A stretch of DNA of 64,000 nucleotides from positions 2,294,001-2,358,000 of the forward strand of contig NC_089494.1 in the NCBI RefSeq assembly GCF_036850765.1. The letters are read 5' to 3'. Position 1 is the stretch's first letter. Each line of letters opens with the position of its first letter. The notes below the pieces were generated by a model, which did not search any database, had not been told where the DNA came from, and worked only from the letters and a program-made list of their open reading frames with translations. Shown piece after piece: positions 11,812 through 26,200 of the stretch. This stretch comes from Saccopteryx bilineata (taxonomy: Eukaryota; Chordata; Mammalia; Chiroptera; Emballonuridae). The position numbers and the translations under genes are program-made.

Positions 11812-12100
11812 GGGGGTGTGTGTGTGTACATGGTGTGTGTGTAGTTTGTGTATGTGAGGTGTGCTGTGTGTGTTGTCATGTGTGTGGTATGTGTGCACGT
11901 ATGTGGTATGTGTGAGGTCTGTGTTGTCCTGCATGTGGTGTGTGTGTGTGTACATGGTGTGTGTGTAGTTTGTGTATGTGAGGTGTGCTGTGTGTGTTGT
12001 CATGTGTGTGGTATGTGTGCACGTATGTGGTATGTGTGAGGTCTGTGTTGTCCTGCATGTGGTGTGTGCAGTTTGTGTCATCATGTGTGTGGTGTGTGGG
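11812..12100. repeat. GT-rich region with two copies of a ~124-bp unit
   Basis: 'tacatggtgtgtgtgtag' occurs at 11,827 and 11,951, a displacement of 124, and the intervening order of 'gtcatgtgtgtggtatg', 'gcacgtatgtggtatg' and 'gttgtcctgcatgtgg' clauses is the same in both. A third partial copy is degraded near 12,060-12,100. Confidence 0.9.
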
Positions 12101-15100
12101 TGAAGGGGGTGGCAGAGGCCCCCCCAGTGTTGACTCCGTTTGTGTTCCCTGCACAGAAGGGCGAGGACCCGCGGACTCCAGAGCGGAGCGCCCTCCCCCT
12201 GACCTGACAGTGCCTTGTCTCTGAGCCTCCGCGGTTGTCAAGGCAAGTGTGGGCAGCCCTGGGGTGCGCGGGGCCCCTCTGGCTCTGTGATCCCCGTGAG
12301 AGTCCACGCGGCCGCAGCTGGGCAAGCACAGCAGTGGGGAGCGGGGCTGGGTGCCGCTGGGTGTTGGTCACGTGCTAGAACCCTTGGGCTCTGTGCTCTG
12401 CCCTTGGAGCGCTCTGCCACCCTCTGACTGTCTTTGAACTGCTGGAGGGAGCGCTGATTGATGTCACACTTCACATGTCCACCATGAAATCCAGGGGGGG
12501 TGGGGGGAGGGCCTTAGATCTCCTTCAAGCCCGCCCCGCGGTGCCCCATCAATCAGAGATGAAACCGTGTCGCTCCGGGAGACAGGGGCGTCCTGGAGCT
12601 TTGCCACGAAAGAATCGCTGGTGCCGGAACGAGGGAAACAGGGGCCGAGGGGGGGGAGGCGGGGGAGAGGAGCTGCTTCCAGAAGGAACAGATTTGTGCG
12701 TGGACTTTGATCCTGCTGTGATTTTTATTTGTTTTAGCCACATCCTTTTCACCACACCACTCAGCCCAAGGTGCTTTAAATTAGATGCAGCTAGGAAACC
12801 CTCCCCGCGGCCGCCGCCGCACCCACCCCACAGGTCCTGGTCCTCAGTCAGGGCGAGATGCGTCATCACGCCGTGCGCAAATGGAACTGGAATAAATTGA
12901 GACGGATAAATAAACTCAAAGGCACCACATGCACTGGGAATGCTCTTTGTCGTGGTTTTCCTAACGTGCCTGCCGAGAGCAGTCTTCAAAGCAAAAAAAA
13001 AAAAAGAGAAAAGAAAAGAAAAAGAAAAAGAAGATAAACGTGGCTGTGTTCACCCCGCTTGCCTCTCGGGCTCGTGCAAGCCCCCCCCAGACTCAGAGAG
13101 CTGCTGGGGGGAATCTGCCTACGCAGCCATGTGCGTTCTCCACGCCGTCTTCCCTGTTCCCACGTGTCCGGGCTGAACGGGGACAACGGGATTCGGGTTC
13201 CCGGCCCGGTCTCCTACCTGTCTTCAGTGGGACAGCACGGCGGTCACAAGGTCCTGAGAGCAGAGAGCCCAGGATATCTGTTCCAAATGGCCGGCCCGCA
13301 TGCCGGCCAGTGCCCTGTGCTCAGCCACATTGGGAGGACGCCGCCTCCAGGCAGCTTCTGCCCTGGTGTCTGGGGCACCCGGAAAGGGACCGCAGCCTCC
13401 TCGGGCCTCTCAGGACCGTCCCCTGCCCGCCTTGCTCCGGCGGAGGTCTTCGTTGTATTAGGATAAAGTTTGTGGCCAGGGATGGCAGCGTTCGTAAACA
13501 TGGAACCTGCTTGCTCCCCGAGCTGCTCTGCTCCGCACCCCACCCCTGACAGGGTCACATGAGTGTTTCTGGCCAATGGCTTTGGGCTTTGGGCAGATGT
13601 GACATATGTCACTTCTGGGACAAAGTATAGATGAAGAGCCATTGTGTGACTCTTCCAGGGGTCTCTTCCCAGCTATGATATCCCAGACGGCAGAGTCTCC
13701 GTCGGCCTGGGTCCCTGAGTGTCTGGGCAGAGCAGGGCCCCACTGACCTCCACTGGACATGGAGCCGGCGGAAGAGATAGACTGGCCTCACGTTAGAACC
13801 CTGAGGCATGACCCATCGTTGGAGCCGTCTCTTCCTCATATCAATTACTTGTCTGTCTTGCCTAAAAATATCCTCTCCTCCCCAGGAATACAGAACACCC
13901 GCCCTCCTACGTCCCCTTGACCGCTCACACCTCAGCCTGCAAGCCGGTTCAAACCAGAGGGACGCGATGTTTTAGGTGACACTTTTTCCCCTGTGGATAG
14001 CCACTTGTCTGAAATCTTACATGCACTTTTCCCTGCCTCTTTGAAATGCCACCCTTATCAAATGACAAATCCTCCGCCCCGTGGAGCCTCTATCAGGCGT
14101 CTCCCCGTGGGTGGAGAGGGAAGGCGATGCGTAGAATGCTTTTCCACGGCTCTGACTGAAGTTCTGGGATTGTTGTAGACGTCGGTTGTTTGGGGGAGTT
14201 ATTTAACTTGTCACCCGATCAGCCTGGAGTCGGCGTCCACTCCGGGCACGTGTGGCACACGTGGGCAGGGAGCCTCACTCCAGGTGACCATGTGGTGAGC
14301 AAACTCGGGGGCAGAGGACGCCCGGGGACCAGGCGTTTTCCTGAGGAAGGTCAAAGGGACCTGCCAGACCCGCTCAAAGGGCAGAAGCTGAGAGCGGCCC
14401 AAGGACGAGCCCAGCGCGGCAGCGGCAGCCGCAGGAGCACCCCGGGCTCCCGTCAGCCCGGCAGTTTGGTGACACACGCGTCGCCCACCCGTCCCAGCAA
14501 AGGGAGGGACTGAAAATGTACAAACGGAGGCTCTCCGCGGCAGATCCCAAAGCCACCCGTGTGTCACGGGATCTGGAACATAGAGCGAGTTAACGTGGTG
14601 CTTCCCGCCTTGTTTCTGCGCAGTGTCCTCCCTCCGGAGGTCTCCCCCAGGCTTCCTCTCCCTGTGCCCTGTGCCTGCGGGATGGGGGTACTGCTCTGGC
14701 CCCCACCTCGTGATGGACTCAGGAATCCCAGCATGCACTGGGGTTTCCACTCCTCTGAGTTCCCGGAGAGCATTGCGCTGGGGCGCCTGGTCTGCCCTGT
14801 TCCCACTGTGGTCCTCCTTGGGGCACGTAGCTCTGCGGAGCCCAGAGCCGACCTCAGCCCGGGCGGCCCCGGTGGGGTGGGTGGGCTCTGGTTTCAGGCC
14901 TCGGCCCCGCCCCAGCCCCTGCTCAGCCCCTTCTGTGGGTCAGGTGGTCAGGGACAGGACACACGGACCCTTTGTACACCACCAATCACAGCCGTCCGGT
15001 GGCCTGAGCCTCCATCAGTACAGCCTGGGAACCCGGTCTGCCGGCCGCGTGGGTCCACTCCCCCACTCGGAGCCAGAGGACAGGCTCGTTCCCTCCAGCT

Positions 15101-17333
15101 GCCTGCCCCCCCTGCCACGTAGCCGTCCTTCTGCCAAGGGCTGGATCCGGAGCTGCCTCAGCACCCCCGAGTCATCTGTCACCCCAGCTGTCCAACAGAA
15201 CCAGCGGTGGGGGGGAGCGCTTGCCCGCGCCTGAGGCGGGAAGTGACGAGGTCCACATGGCACTTCAGGGGAACGTGACCCCTGAGAAAGGATCTGGACC
15301 AGGCTGGCCAATTTCCTTCACTTGAGATCTCAGGAGACCAGCGGTTCTGGAAAGCCGAAGTGTTGGTTGTCACAGAACTCGGAGTCGAACCTCAGCTCTG
15401 ATGAGCTGCGTGACCTCGAGCAGCTCTCCAGCCTCCCCCCACCCAACACCAGCTTCTCCAGTCCGAGGGGGGAAGCTCCACCTGGCCGCCGTCCTGCCTG
15501 GCGGTGACTCTGCTGGGCCATGCCTGGGACACCGTAGGTGCTCAGGAAAGGGCCCCCTATGTGTGGGCACAGGCTGTGGCCCGGGGGTGGGTGTTTCCTG
15601 TAACCCCCTGATTCGTGGGGTAGAAGAGAGAGGCCCTCTCTGCTCACCCTGGCTTCCCCAGAACTGTAGGGTCCCTTCTTGCTGACCTTAAGACTCCAGC
15701 TCAAAGAATCACGTGCCCAAGAGAGCAAGAGACCTCCTTTCTCAGAAGTGAGACGTCACTGAGCCCCCAACGCTGAGACCGCAATGCAGCATCCCCCCAG
15801 GACGGGGCTTATCTCGCTGCCCGCGAGAGAAGTGTGCGGTGCCGTGGGGCTGGCCTGGCTCAGCCTCCAGGAGCTACGGACCTGCGCCAGCGCGTGACCC
15901 TGCCGGACTGCCGTCACCCTGCCGTGAGCCCCAATGAACCCCGGGCCGGACAGCGCAGCCGAGAGCTGTGCCCGAGGTGGCCTGGCAGGATGGCGTCAAA
16001 GGCCCGAGAGAGGCGAGGGCAGCGAGGACCCGAGCGAGCGCTGTGCCAGGGGCCACCGCCCTTCGAGGTGACAGAGGAGGGGTCAGCCTCGGGGTGGACA
16101 GCGCCTACGCGGGGACGGACGGATGGATGGACGTGTGACTCGCCTCGGCCGTGGGGAGCCGCAGGGAAGAGCTGGGGAGTCGGTGGCCAGGCCCGCACCC
16201 CTCCCGACCCCTCCCGAGCATGGCTATTAAAAGCCTTCTGGCCGCCAGATGCGGGCCTGCAAGCTATTTCCCCTGTGTTGTTTCAAGCTCGGGGCCTTGA
16301 TCTTCTGCCACTTTGGAAGAGGCAGAGAAACAAAGAGGCCTGGGCTGTTGCTTAATAGCGTGGCCTGCTTTCCTGCGCCGGGCCAGCGCTCACCCGCTCC
16401 TCCGCCGGGCCTGCACCGGCCCTTTGATGGGCTCCGGCGGGATCTGGAGCTCCCCTCCCATCCCCCCGCCCGCCCGCCTCCGGCTCACACGAGGAGCTGG
16501 TCGGCCCTCTGCTGTCTTCTCCCCCAGCAGGGGCCGCAGGAAAACAACAGGCAATAACCACCAGCCTCCTGGTGAGGGTGACAGGGACAGGTCGGAGGGG
16601 CGGGGGTCCCTTGAGCAGCTGTGGCTGCCGGCCCCTGACCCCACGTCCCTCGCCCAAGCCGAAGGTGCAGACTGACCTGTGGGACCCTGTGGCAGCACGT
16701 TGGGGGACAGCACTGGACGAGGAGTCCATGGGCATGCGTTCCTCCAGCTCCGGGCGGGCAGCTGGGACCCTGGCAGCCCCAGTGGGGTTGGTGGGCTCTG
16801 GACGCAGGCCCTGGCTGAGGGATGGAAACCCCAGCTCCGGGCACGGGAAGCCGGTGCCGCCCTGCACATCCCCTCCCCCCATCCATGCCCTCACTCATGT
16901 ATCCGTGTGCCCAGCAAGCACACGGGCAGCCGGCTCTGTGCCCTGGGCGACATGAGGTGCCAGAGGGAGAGAAGTTTCTCAAGTGAAGGGAGAGGGAAGA
17001 GCCATCCAGTGAAGGACAAGGCCTGTGGGAACCTGGAGACACAGAGAGTGGGGCCACCTGGGGACCTAGAAGGCGTCCCGCCGTGTGGTCAGAGCAAAAA
17101 CTGTGGACGGGCAGAAAAACAGATGTACTGAAAAAGGGGGTCAGGACCTACACCCCATGAGGAGGGCTGTTATCCCGTGAGCCCAGGGAGCCACACGGGC
17201 TTAGGAAGGAGATGTGGCCCACCCAGAAAGTGTGAGGCGAAGACTCAATGGGGGGTTGCAGGCAGGTGGTTAGTGCAGACGGCACTGCCCCCCAGAGAGG
17301 CAGCTCTGAGACCTGTAGGAAAAGAATAGACAA
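12101..17333. other. GC-rich unique DNA; possible conserved non-coding islands
   Basis: No gene recognised. Two stretches are less GC-rich and less CpG-rich than their surroundings, and read like constrained non-coding sequence rather than decayed repeat: ~12,700-12,960 and ~16,215-16,370 (with 'ctattaaaagccttctgg' and 'ttgcttaatagcg'). This is only an impression of composition. An A-rich tract with AAAAG units is at 12,994-13,034. Confidence 0.3.
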
Positions 17334-18239
17334 CAGGACCTGGGACGAGACGGGACCTGGGACGAGACGGGACCTGGGACGAGACGGAACCTGGGACGAG
17401 ACGGGACCTGGGACCTGGGACAAGACGGGACCTGGGACGAGACGGAACCGGGGACGAGACGGAACCGGGGACGAGACGGGACCTGGGACCTGGGACAAGA
17501 CGGGACCTGGGACGAGACGGAACCGGGGACGAGACGGGACCTGGGACCTGGGACAAGACGGGACCTGGGACGAGACGGAACCGGGGACGAGACGGGACCT
17601 GGGACGAGACGGAACCAGGGACGAGACGGGACCTGGGACCAGAAACGAGAAGGGACCTGGGACGAGAAGGGACCGGGGACGAGACGGGACCTGGGACCAG
17701 AAACGAGACGGGACCTGGGACGAGACGGGACCTGGGACCAGAAACGAGACGGGACCTGGGACGAGACGGGACCTGGGACCAGAAACGAGAAGGGACCTGG
17801 GACGAGACGGGACCGGGGACGAGACGGGACCTGGGACGAGACGGGACCTGGGACCTGGGACAAGACAGGACCTGGGACGAGATGGGACCTAGAACCTGGG
17901 ACGAGACAGGACCCAGGACGAGACAGGACCTGGAACCTGGGACGAGACAGGACCTGGGACGAGATGGGACCTAGAACCTGAGACGAGACAGGACCTGGGA
18001 CCTGGGTCGAGATGGGACCTGGGACGAGACGGGACCTGGAAAGAGACGGGACCGGGGACCAGACGGGACCTGGAACCTGGGACGAGACAGGACCTGGGAC
18101 GAGATGGGACGTAGAACCTGGGACGAGACAGTACCTGGGACCTGGGTCCAGATGGGACCTGGGACGAGACGGGACCTGGGAAGAGACGGGACCTGGGAAG
18201 AGACGGGACCTGGGACCTGGGATGAGACAGGACCGAGGA

Positions 18240-20200
18240 CAAGACAGAACCGGGGAAGAGACGGGACCTGGGACGAGACAGAACCGGGACGAGACGGGAC
18301 CCGGGACGAGACAGAACCGGGGACGAGACGGGACCCGGGACGAGACGGAACCGGGGACGAGACGGAACCGGGGACGAGACGGGACCCGGGACGAGACGGG
18401 ACCTGGGACGAGACGGAACCGGGGACGAGATGGAACCGGAGATGAGACGGGACCCGGGACGAGACGGGACCTGGGAGGAGACGGAACCGGAGATGAGACG
18501 GAACCGGGGACGAGACGGGACCCGGGACGAGACGGGACCCGGGACGAGACGGAACCGGGGACGAGATGGAACCGGAGATGAGACGGGACCCGGGACGAGA
18601 CGGGACCTGGGAGGAGACGGAACCGGAGATGAGACGGAACCGGGGACGAGACGGGACCTGGGACCTGGGACCTGGGACATGGGACGAGACGGGACCCGGG
18701 ACGAGACGGGACCTGGGAGGAGACGGAACCGGGGACGAGACGGGACCTGAGACGAGACGGGACCCGGGACGAGATGGGACATGGGACGAGACGGGACCTG
18801 GGAGGAGACGGAACCGGAGATGAGACAGAACCGGGGACGAGACGGGACCCGGGACGAGACAGGACCTGGGACCTGGGACCTGGGACCTGGGACGAGACGG
18901 AACCGGAGATGAGACGGAACCGGGGACGAGATGGGACCTGAGACGAGACGGGACCTGGGACGAGACGGAACCGGGGACGAGATGGAACCGGAGATGAGAC
19001 GGGACCCGGGACGAGACGGGACCTGGGAGGAGACGGAACCGGGGACGAGATGGGATCTGGGAAGAGACGGGATCTGGGACGAGACGGGATCTGGGACGAG
19101 ACGGGATCTGGGAGAGACGGGATCTGGGACGAGACGGGATCTGGGACGGAACCGGGGACGAGATGGAACCGGAGATGAGACGGGACCCGGGACGAGACGG
19201 GACCTGGGAGGAGACGGAACCGGAGATGAGACGGAACCGGGGACGAGACGGGACCCGGGACGAGACGGGACCCGGGACGAGACGGAACCGGGGACGAGAT
19301 GGAACCGGAGATGAGACGGGACCCGGGACGAGACGGGACCTGGGAGGAGACGGAACCGGAGATGAGACGGAACCGGGGACGAGACGGGACCTGGGACCTG
19401 GGACCTGGGACATGGGACGAGACGGGACCCGGGACGAGACGGGACCTGGGAGGAGACGGAACCGGGGACGAGACGGGACCTGAGACGAGACGGGACCCGG
19501 GACGAGATGGGACATGGGACGAGACGGGACCCGGGACGAGACGGGACCTGGGAGGAGACGGAACCGGAGATGAGACAGAACCGGGGACGAGACGGGACCC
19601 GGGACGAGACGGGACCCGGGACGAGACGGGACCTGGGACCTGGGACCTGGGACCTGGGACGAGACGGAACCGGAGATGAGACGGAACCGGGGACGAGATG
19701 GGACCTGAGACGAGACGGGACCCGGGACGAGACGGGACCTGGGACCTGGGACCTGGGACCTGGGACGAGACGGAACCGGAGATGAGACGGAACCGGGGAC
19801 GAGACGGGACCCGGGACGAGACGGGACCTGGGACCTGGGACCTGGGACGAGACGGAACCGGAGATGAGACGGAACCGGGGACGAGACGGGACCTGGGACC
19901 TGGGACCTGGGACCTGGGACGAGACGGAACCGGAGATGAGACGGAACCGGGGACGAGACGGGACCCGAGACAAGACGGGACCCGGGACGAGACGGGACCC
20001 GGGACGAGACGGGACCTGGGAGGAGACGGAACCGGAGATGAGACGGAACCGGGGACGAGACGGGACCCGAGACGAGACGGGACCCGGGACGAGATGGGAC
20101 ATGGGACGAGACGGGACCCGGGACGAGACGGGACCTGGGAGGAGACGGAACCGGGGACGAGACGGGACCTGAGACGAGACGGGACCCGGGACGAGACGGG
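18240..20200. repeat. minisatellite domain A: ggaaccgg/gatgagac-rich units
   Basis: This part is dominated by 'ggaaccggggacgagac', 'ggaaccggagatgagac' and 'gggacccgggacgagac' variants, which are almost absent to the right. A stretch of at least 320 bases beginning at 18,430 recurs at 19,163 with identical translation over 106 codons (displacement 733), and the block at 18,566 recurs in part at 19,299 (also 733). This is segmental duplication inside the array. Confidence 0.85.
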
Positions 20201-23200
20201 ACCTGGGACGAGACGGGATCTGGGACGAGACGGGATCTAGGACGAGACGGGACCTGGGACCTGGGACGAGACGGGACCTGGGACGAGACGGGACCTGGGA
20301 CGAGACGGGATCTGGGAAGAGACGGGATCTGGGACGAGACGGGATCTGGGAAGAGACGGGATCTGGGATGAGACGGGACCTGGGACGAGACGGGACCTGG
20401 GACGAGACGGGACCTGGGAAGAGACGGGATCTGGGAAGAGACGGGATCTGGGATGAGACGGGATCTGGGAAGAGACGGGACCTGGGAAGAGACGGGACCT
20501 GGGAAGAGACGGGACCTGGGACGAGAAGGGATCTGGGACGAGACGGGATCTGGGAAGAGACGGGATCTGGGACGAGACGGGACCTGGGACGAGACGGGAC
20601 CTGGGACGAGACGGGACCTGGGACCTGGGACGAGACGGGACCTGGGACGAGACGGGACCTGGGACGAGACGGGATCTGGGAAGAGACGGGATCTGGGAAG
20701 AGACGGGATCTGGGACGAGACGGGACCTGGGACGAGACGGGACCTGGGACCTGGTGGGACCCGGGAAGAGATGGGACCTGGGAGGAGACGAAACTGGGGA
20801 CGAGATGGGACCCGGGAAGAGACGGGATCAGGGACAAGACAGGACCTGGGACCTGGGTCGAGACGGAACCGGGAACTAGATGGGACCTGGGACGAGACGG
20901 GACCTGGGACGAGACGGGACCTGGGAAGAGATGGGACCTGGGAAGAGACGGGACCTGGGACCTGGGACCTGGTGGGACCCGGGAAGAGATGGGACCTGGG
21001 AGGAGACGAAACTGGGGACGAGATGGGACCCGGGAAGAGACGGGATCAGGGACAAGACAGGACCTGGGACCTGGGTCGAGACGGAACCGGGAACTAGATG
21101 GGACCTGGGAAGATACGGGACCTGGGACGAGACGGGACCTGGGAAGAGATGGGACCTGGGAAGAGACGGGACCTGGGACCTGGGACCTGGTGGGACCTGG
21201 GAGGAGACGAAACTGGGGACGAGATGGGACCCGGGAAGAGACGGGATCAGGGACAAGACAGGACCTGGGACCTGGGTCGAGACGGAACCGGGAACTAGAT
21301 GGGACCTGGGACGAGACGGGACCTGGGAAGAGACGGGACCTGGGAAGAGATGGGACCTGGGAAGAGACGGGACCTGGGATGAGACGGGACCTGGGATGAG
21401 ACGGGACCTGGGATGAGAAGGGATCTGGGATGAGACGGGATCTGGGACCTGGGACGAGACGGGATCTGGGACGAGACGGGATCTGGGACGAGACGGGACC
21501 TGGGACCTGGGACGAGACGGGACCTGGGACGAGACGGGACCTGGGACGAGACGGGATCTGGGACGAGACGGGACATGGGACGAGACGGGACCTGGGATGA
21601 GACGGGATCTGGGACGAGACGGGATCTGGGAAGAGACGGGATCTGGGACGAGACGGGATCTGGGACGAGACGGGATCTGGGACGAGACGGGACCTGGGAC
21701 CTGGGACGAGACGGGACCTGGGACGAGACGGGACCTGGGACGAGACGGGATCTGGGAAGAGACGGGATCTGGGACGAGACGGGATCTGGGAAGAGACGGG
21801 ATCTGGGATGAGACGGGACCTGGGAAGAGACGGGACCTGGGACGAGACGGGACCTGGGAAGAGACGGGACCTGGGATGAGAAGGGACCTGGGATGAGACG
21901 GGATCTGGGAAGAGACGGGATCTGGGACGCGACGGGACCTGGGACGCGACGGGACCTGGGACGAGACGGGACCTGGGACGAGACGGGACCTGGGACGAGA
22001 CGGGATCTGGGACGAGACGGGATCTGGGACGAGACGGGATCTGGGACGATACAGGACCTGGGACCTGGGACGAGACGGGACCTGGGATGAGACGCGATCT
22101 GGGAAGAGACGGGATCTGGGACGAAACGGGACCTGGGACGAGACGGGACCTGGGACCTGGGACCTGGGACCTGGTGGGACCCGGGAAGAGATGGGACCTG
22201 GGAGGAGACGAAACTGGGGACGAGATGGGACCCGGGAAGAGACGGGATCAGGGACAAGACGGGACCTGGGACCTGGGTCGAGACGGAACCGGGAACGAGT
22301 CGGGACCTGGGACGAGACGGGACCTGGGAAGAGACGGGATCTGGGATGAGACGGGATCTGGGAAGAGACGGGATCTGGGAAGAGACGGGACCTGGGAAGA
22401 GACGGGATCTTGGACGAGACGGAACCTGGGAAGAGACGGGACCTGGGACGAGACGGGACCTGGGACCTGGGACGAGACGGGATCTGGGACGAGACAGGAC
22501 CTGGGACCTGGGACGAGACGGGACCTGGGACGAGACGGGACCTGGGACGAGACGGGATCTGGGACGAGACGGGACCTGGGATGAGACGGGATCTGGGAAG
22601 AGACGGGATCTGGGACGAGACGGGATCTGGGACGAGACGGGATCTGGGAGAGACGGGATCTGGGACGAGACGGGATCTGGGACGCGACGGGATCTGGGAC
22701 GCGATGGGACCTGTGACGAGACGGGACCTGGGATGAGACGGGACCTGGGACCTGGGACGAGACGGGACCTGGGACGAGACGGGATCTGGGACGAGACGGG
22801 ATCTGGGACGAGACGGGACCTGGGACGAGACGGGACCTGGGACCTGGGACCTGGGACCTGGTGGGACCCGGGAAGAGATGGGACCTGGGAGGAGACGAAA
22901 CTGGGGACGAGATGGGACCCGGGAAGAGACGGGATCAGGGACAAGACGGGACCTGGGACCTGGGTCGAGACGGAACCGGGAACGAGTCGGGACCTGGGAC
23001 GAGACGGGACCTGGGACGAGACGGGACCTGGGATCTGGGACGAGACGGGACCTGGGACGAGACGGGATCTGGGACGAGACGGGATCTGGGACGAGACGGG
23101 ACCTGGGACGAGACGGGACCTGGGACCTGGGACCTGGGACCTGGGACCTGGTGGGACCCGGGAAGAGATGGGACCTGGGAGGAGACGAAACTGGGGACGA

Positions 23201-26200
23201 GATGGGACCCGGGAAGAGACGGGATCAGGGACAAGACGGGACCTGGGACCTGGGTCGAGACGGAACCGGGAACGAGTCGGGACCTGGGACGAGACGGGAC
23301 CTGGGAAGAGACGGGATCTGGGATGAGACGGGATCTGGGAAGAGACGGGATCTGGGAAGAGACGGGATCTGGGAAGAGACGGGATCTTGGACGAGACGGA
23401 ACCTGGGAAGAGACGGGACCTGGGACGAGACGGGACCTGGGACTGGGACGAGACGGGATCTGGGACGAGACAGGACCTGGGACCTGGGACGAGACGGGAC
23501 CTGGGACGAGACGGGATCTGGGACGAGACGGGACCTGGGATGAGACGGGATCTGGGACGAGACGGGATCTGGGAAGAGACGGGATCTGGGAAGAGACGGG
23601 ATCTGGGACGAGACGGGATCTGGGACGAGACGGGATCTGGGACGAGACGGGATCTGGGACGAGACGGGACCTGGGATCTGGGACGAGACGGGACCTGGGA
23701 CGAGACGGGACCTGGGACGAGACGGGATCTGGGAAGAGACGGGATCTGGGACGAGACGGGATCTGGGAAGAGACGGGATCTGGGATGAGACGGGATCTGG
23801 GAAGAGACGGGACCTGGGACGAGACGGGACCTGGGAAGAGACGGGACCTGGGATGAGAGGAAGAGACGGGATCTGGGACGTGACGGGATCTGGGACGCGA
23901 CGGGACCTGGGACGAGACGGGACCTGGGACGAGACGGGATCTGGGACGAGACGGGATCTGGGACGAGACGGGATCTGGGACGATACAGGACCTGGGACCT
24001 GGGACGAGACGGGACCTGGGATGAGACGGGATCTGGGAAGAGACGGGATCTGGGACGAGACGGGATCTGGGACGAGACGGGATCTGGGAGAGACGGGATC
24101 TGGGACGAGACGGGATCTGGGACGCGACGGGATCTGGGACGCGACGGGACCTGTGACGAGATGGGACCTGGGACGAGACGGGACCTGGGACCTGGGACGA
24201 GACGGGACCTGGGACGAGACGGGATCTGGGACGAGACGGGATCTGGGACGAGACGGGACCTGGGACGAGACGGGACCTGGGACCTGGGACCTGGGACCTG
24301 GTGGGACCCGGGAAGAGATGGGACCTGGGAGGAGACGAAACTGGGGACGAGATGGGACCCGGGAAGAGACGGGATCAGGGACAAGACGGGACCTGGGACC
24401 TGGGTCGAGACGGAACCGGGAACGAGTCGGGACCTGGGACGAGACGGGACCTGGGAAGAGACGGGATCTGGGATGAGACGGGATCTGGGAAGAGACGGGA
24501 TCTGGGAAGAGACGGGATCTGGGAAGAGACGGGATCTTGGACGAGACGGAACCTGGGAAGAGACGGGACCTGGGACGAGACGGGACCTGGGACCTGGGAC
24601 GAGACGGGATCTGGGACGAGACAGGACCTGGGACCTGGGACGAGACGGGACCTGGGACGAGACGGGACCTGGGACGAGACGGGATCTGGGACGAGACGGG
24701 ACCTGGGATGAGACGGGATCTGGGAAGAGACGGGATCTGGGACGAGACGGGATCTGGGACGAGACGGGATCTGGGAGAGACGGGATCTGGGACGAGACGG
24801 GATCTGGGACGCGACGGGATCTGGGACGCGACGGGACCTGTGACGAGACGGGACCTGGGATGAGACGGGACCTGGGACCTGGGACGAGACGGGACCTGGG
24901 ACGAGACGGGATCTGGGACGAGACGGGACCTGGGACGAGACGGGACCTGGGACCTGGGACGAGACGGGACCTGGGACGAGACGGGACCTGGGACGAGACG
25001 GGATCTGGGACGAGACGGGATCTGGGAAGAGACGGGATCTGGGACGAGACGGGATCTGGGACGAGACGGGATCTGGGACGAGACGGGATCTGGGACGAGA
25101 CGGGACCTGGGACGAGACGGGACCTGGGACCTGGGACCTGGTGGGACCCGGGAAGAGATGGGACCTGGGAGGAGACGAAACTGGGGACGAGATGGGACCC
25201 GGGAAGAGACGGGATCAGGGACAAGACAGGACCTGGGACCTGGGTCGAGACGGAACCGGGAACTAGATGGGACCTGGGAAGATACGGGACCTGGGACGAG
25301 ACGGGACCTGGGAAGAGATGGGACCTGGGAAGAGACGGGACCTGGGACCTGGGACCTGGTGGGACCTGGGAGGAGACGAAACTGGGGACGAGATGGGACC
25401 CGGGAAGAGACGGGATCAGGGACAAGACAGGACCTGGGACCTGGGTCGAGACGGAACCGGGAACTAGATGGGACCTGGGACGAGACGGGACCTGGGACGA
25501 GACGGGACCTGGGAAGAGATGGGACCTGGGAAGAGACGGGACCTGGGATGAGACGGGACCTGGGATGAGACGGGACCTGGGATGAGAAGGGATCTGGGAT
25601 GAGACGGGATCTGGGACCTGGGACGAGACGGGATCTGGGACGAGACGGGATCTGGGACGAGACGGGACCTGGGACCTGGGACGAGACGGGACCTGGGACG
25701 AGACGGGACCTGGGACGAGACGGGATCTGGGACGAGACGGGATCTGGGAAGAGACGGGATCTGGGACGAGACGGGATCTGGGAAGAGACGGGATCTGGGA
25801 AGAGAAGGGATCTGGGAAGAGACGGGATCTGGGACGAGACGGGATCTGGGACGAGACGGGACCTGGGACGAGACGGGACCTGGGATGAGACGGGATCTGG
25901 GACGAGACGGGATCTGGGAAGAGACGGGATCTGGGACGAGACGGGATCTGGGACGAGACGGGATCTGGGACGAGACGGGACCTGGGACCTGGGACGAGAC
26001 GGGACCTGGGACGAGACGGGACCTGGGACGAGACGGGATCTGGGAAGAGACGGGATCTGGGACGAGACGGGATCTGGGAAGAGACGGGATCTGGGATGAG
26101 ACGGGACCTTGGAAGAGACGGGACCTGGGACGAGACGGGACCTGGGAAGAGACGGGACCTGGGATGAGAAGGGACCTGGGATGAGACGGGATCTGGGAAG

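Noticed and set aside
17889..20837. 982-codon minus-strand open frame (and others up to 1,376 codons) in the 17-bp array
   Set aside because: All three frames read the same repeat because 17 is not a multiple of 3 and the unit has no stop. There is no unique N- or C-terminal domain, and frames overlap each other.
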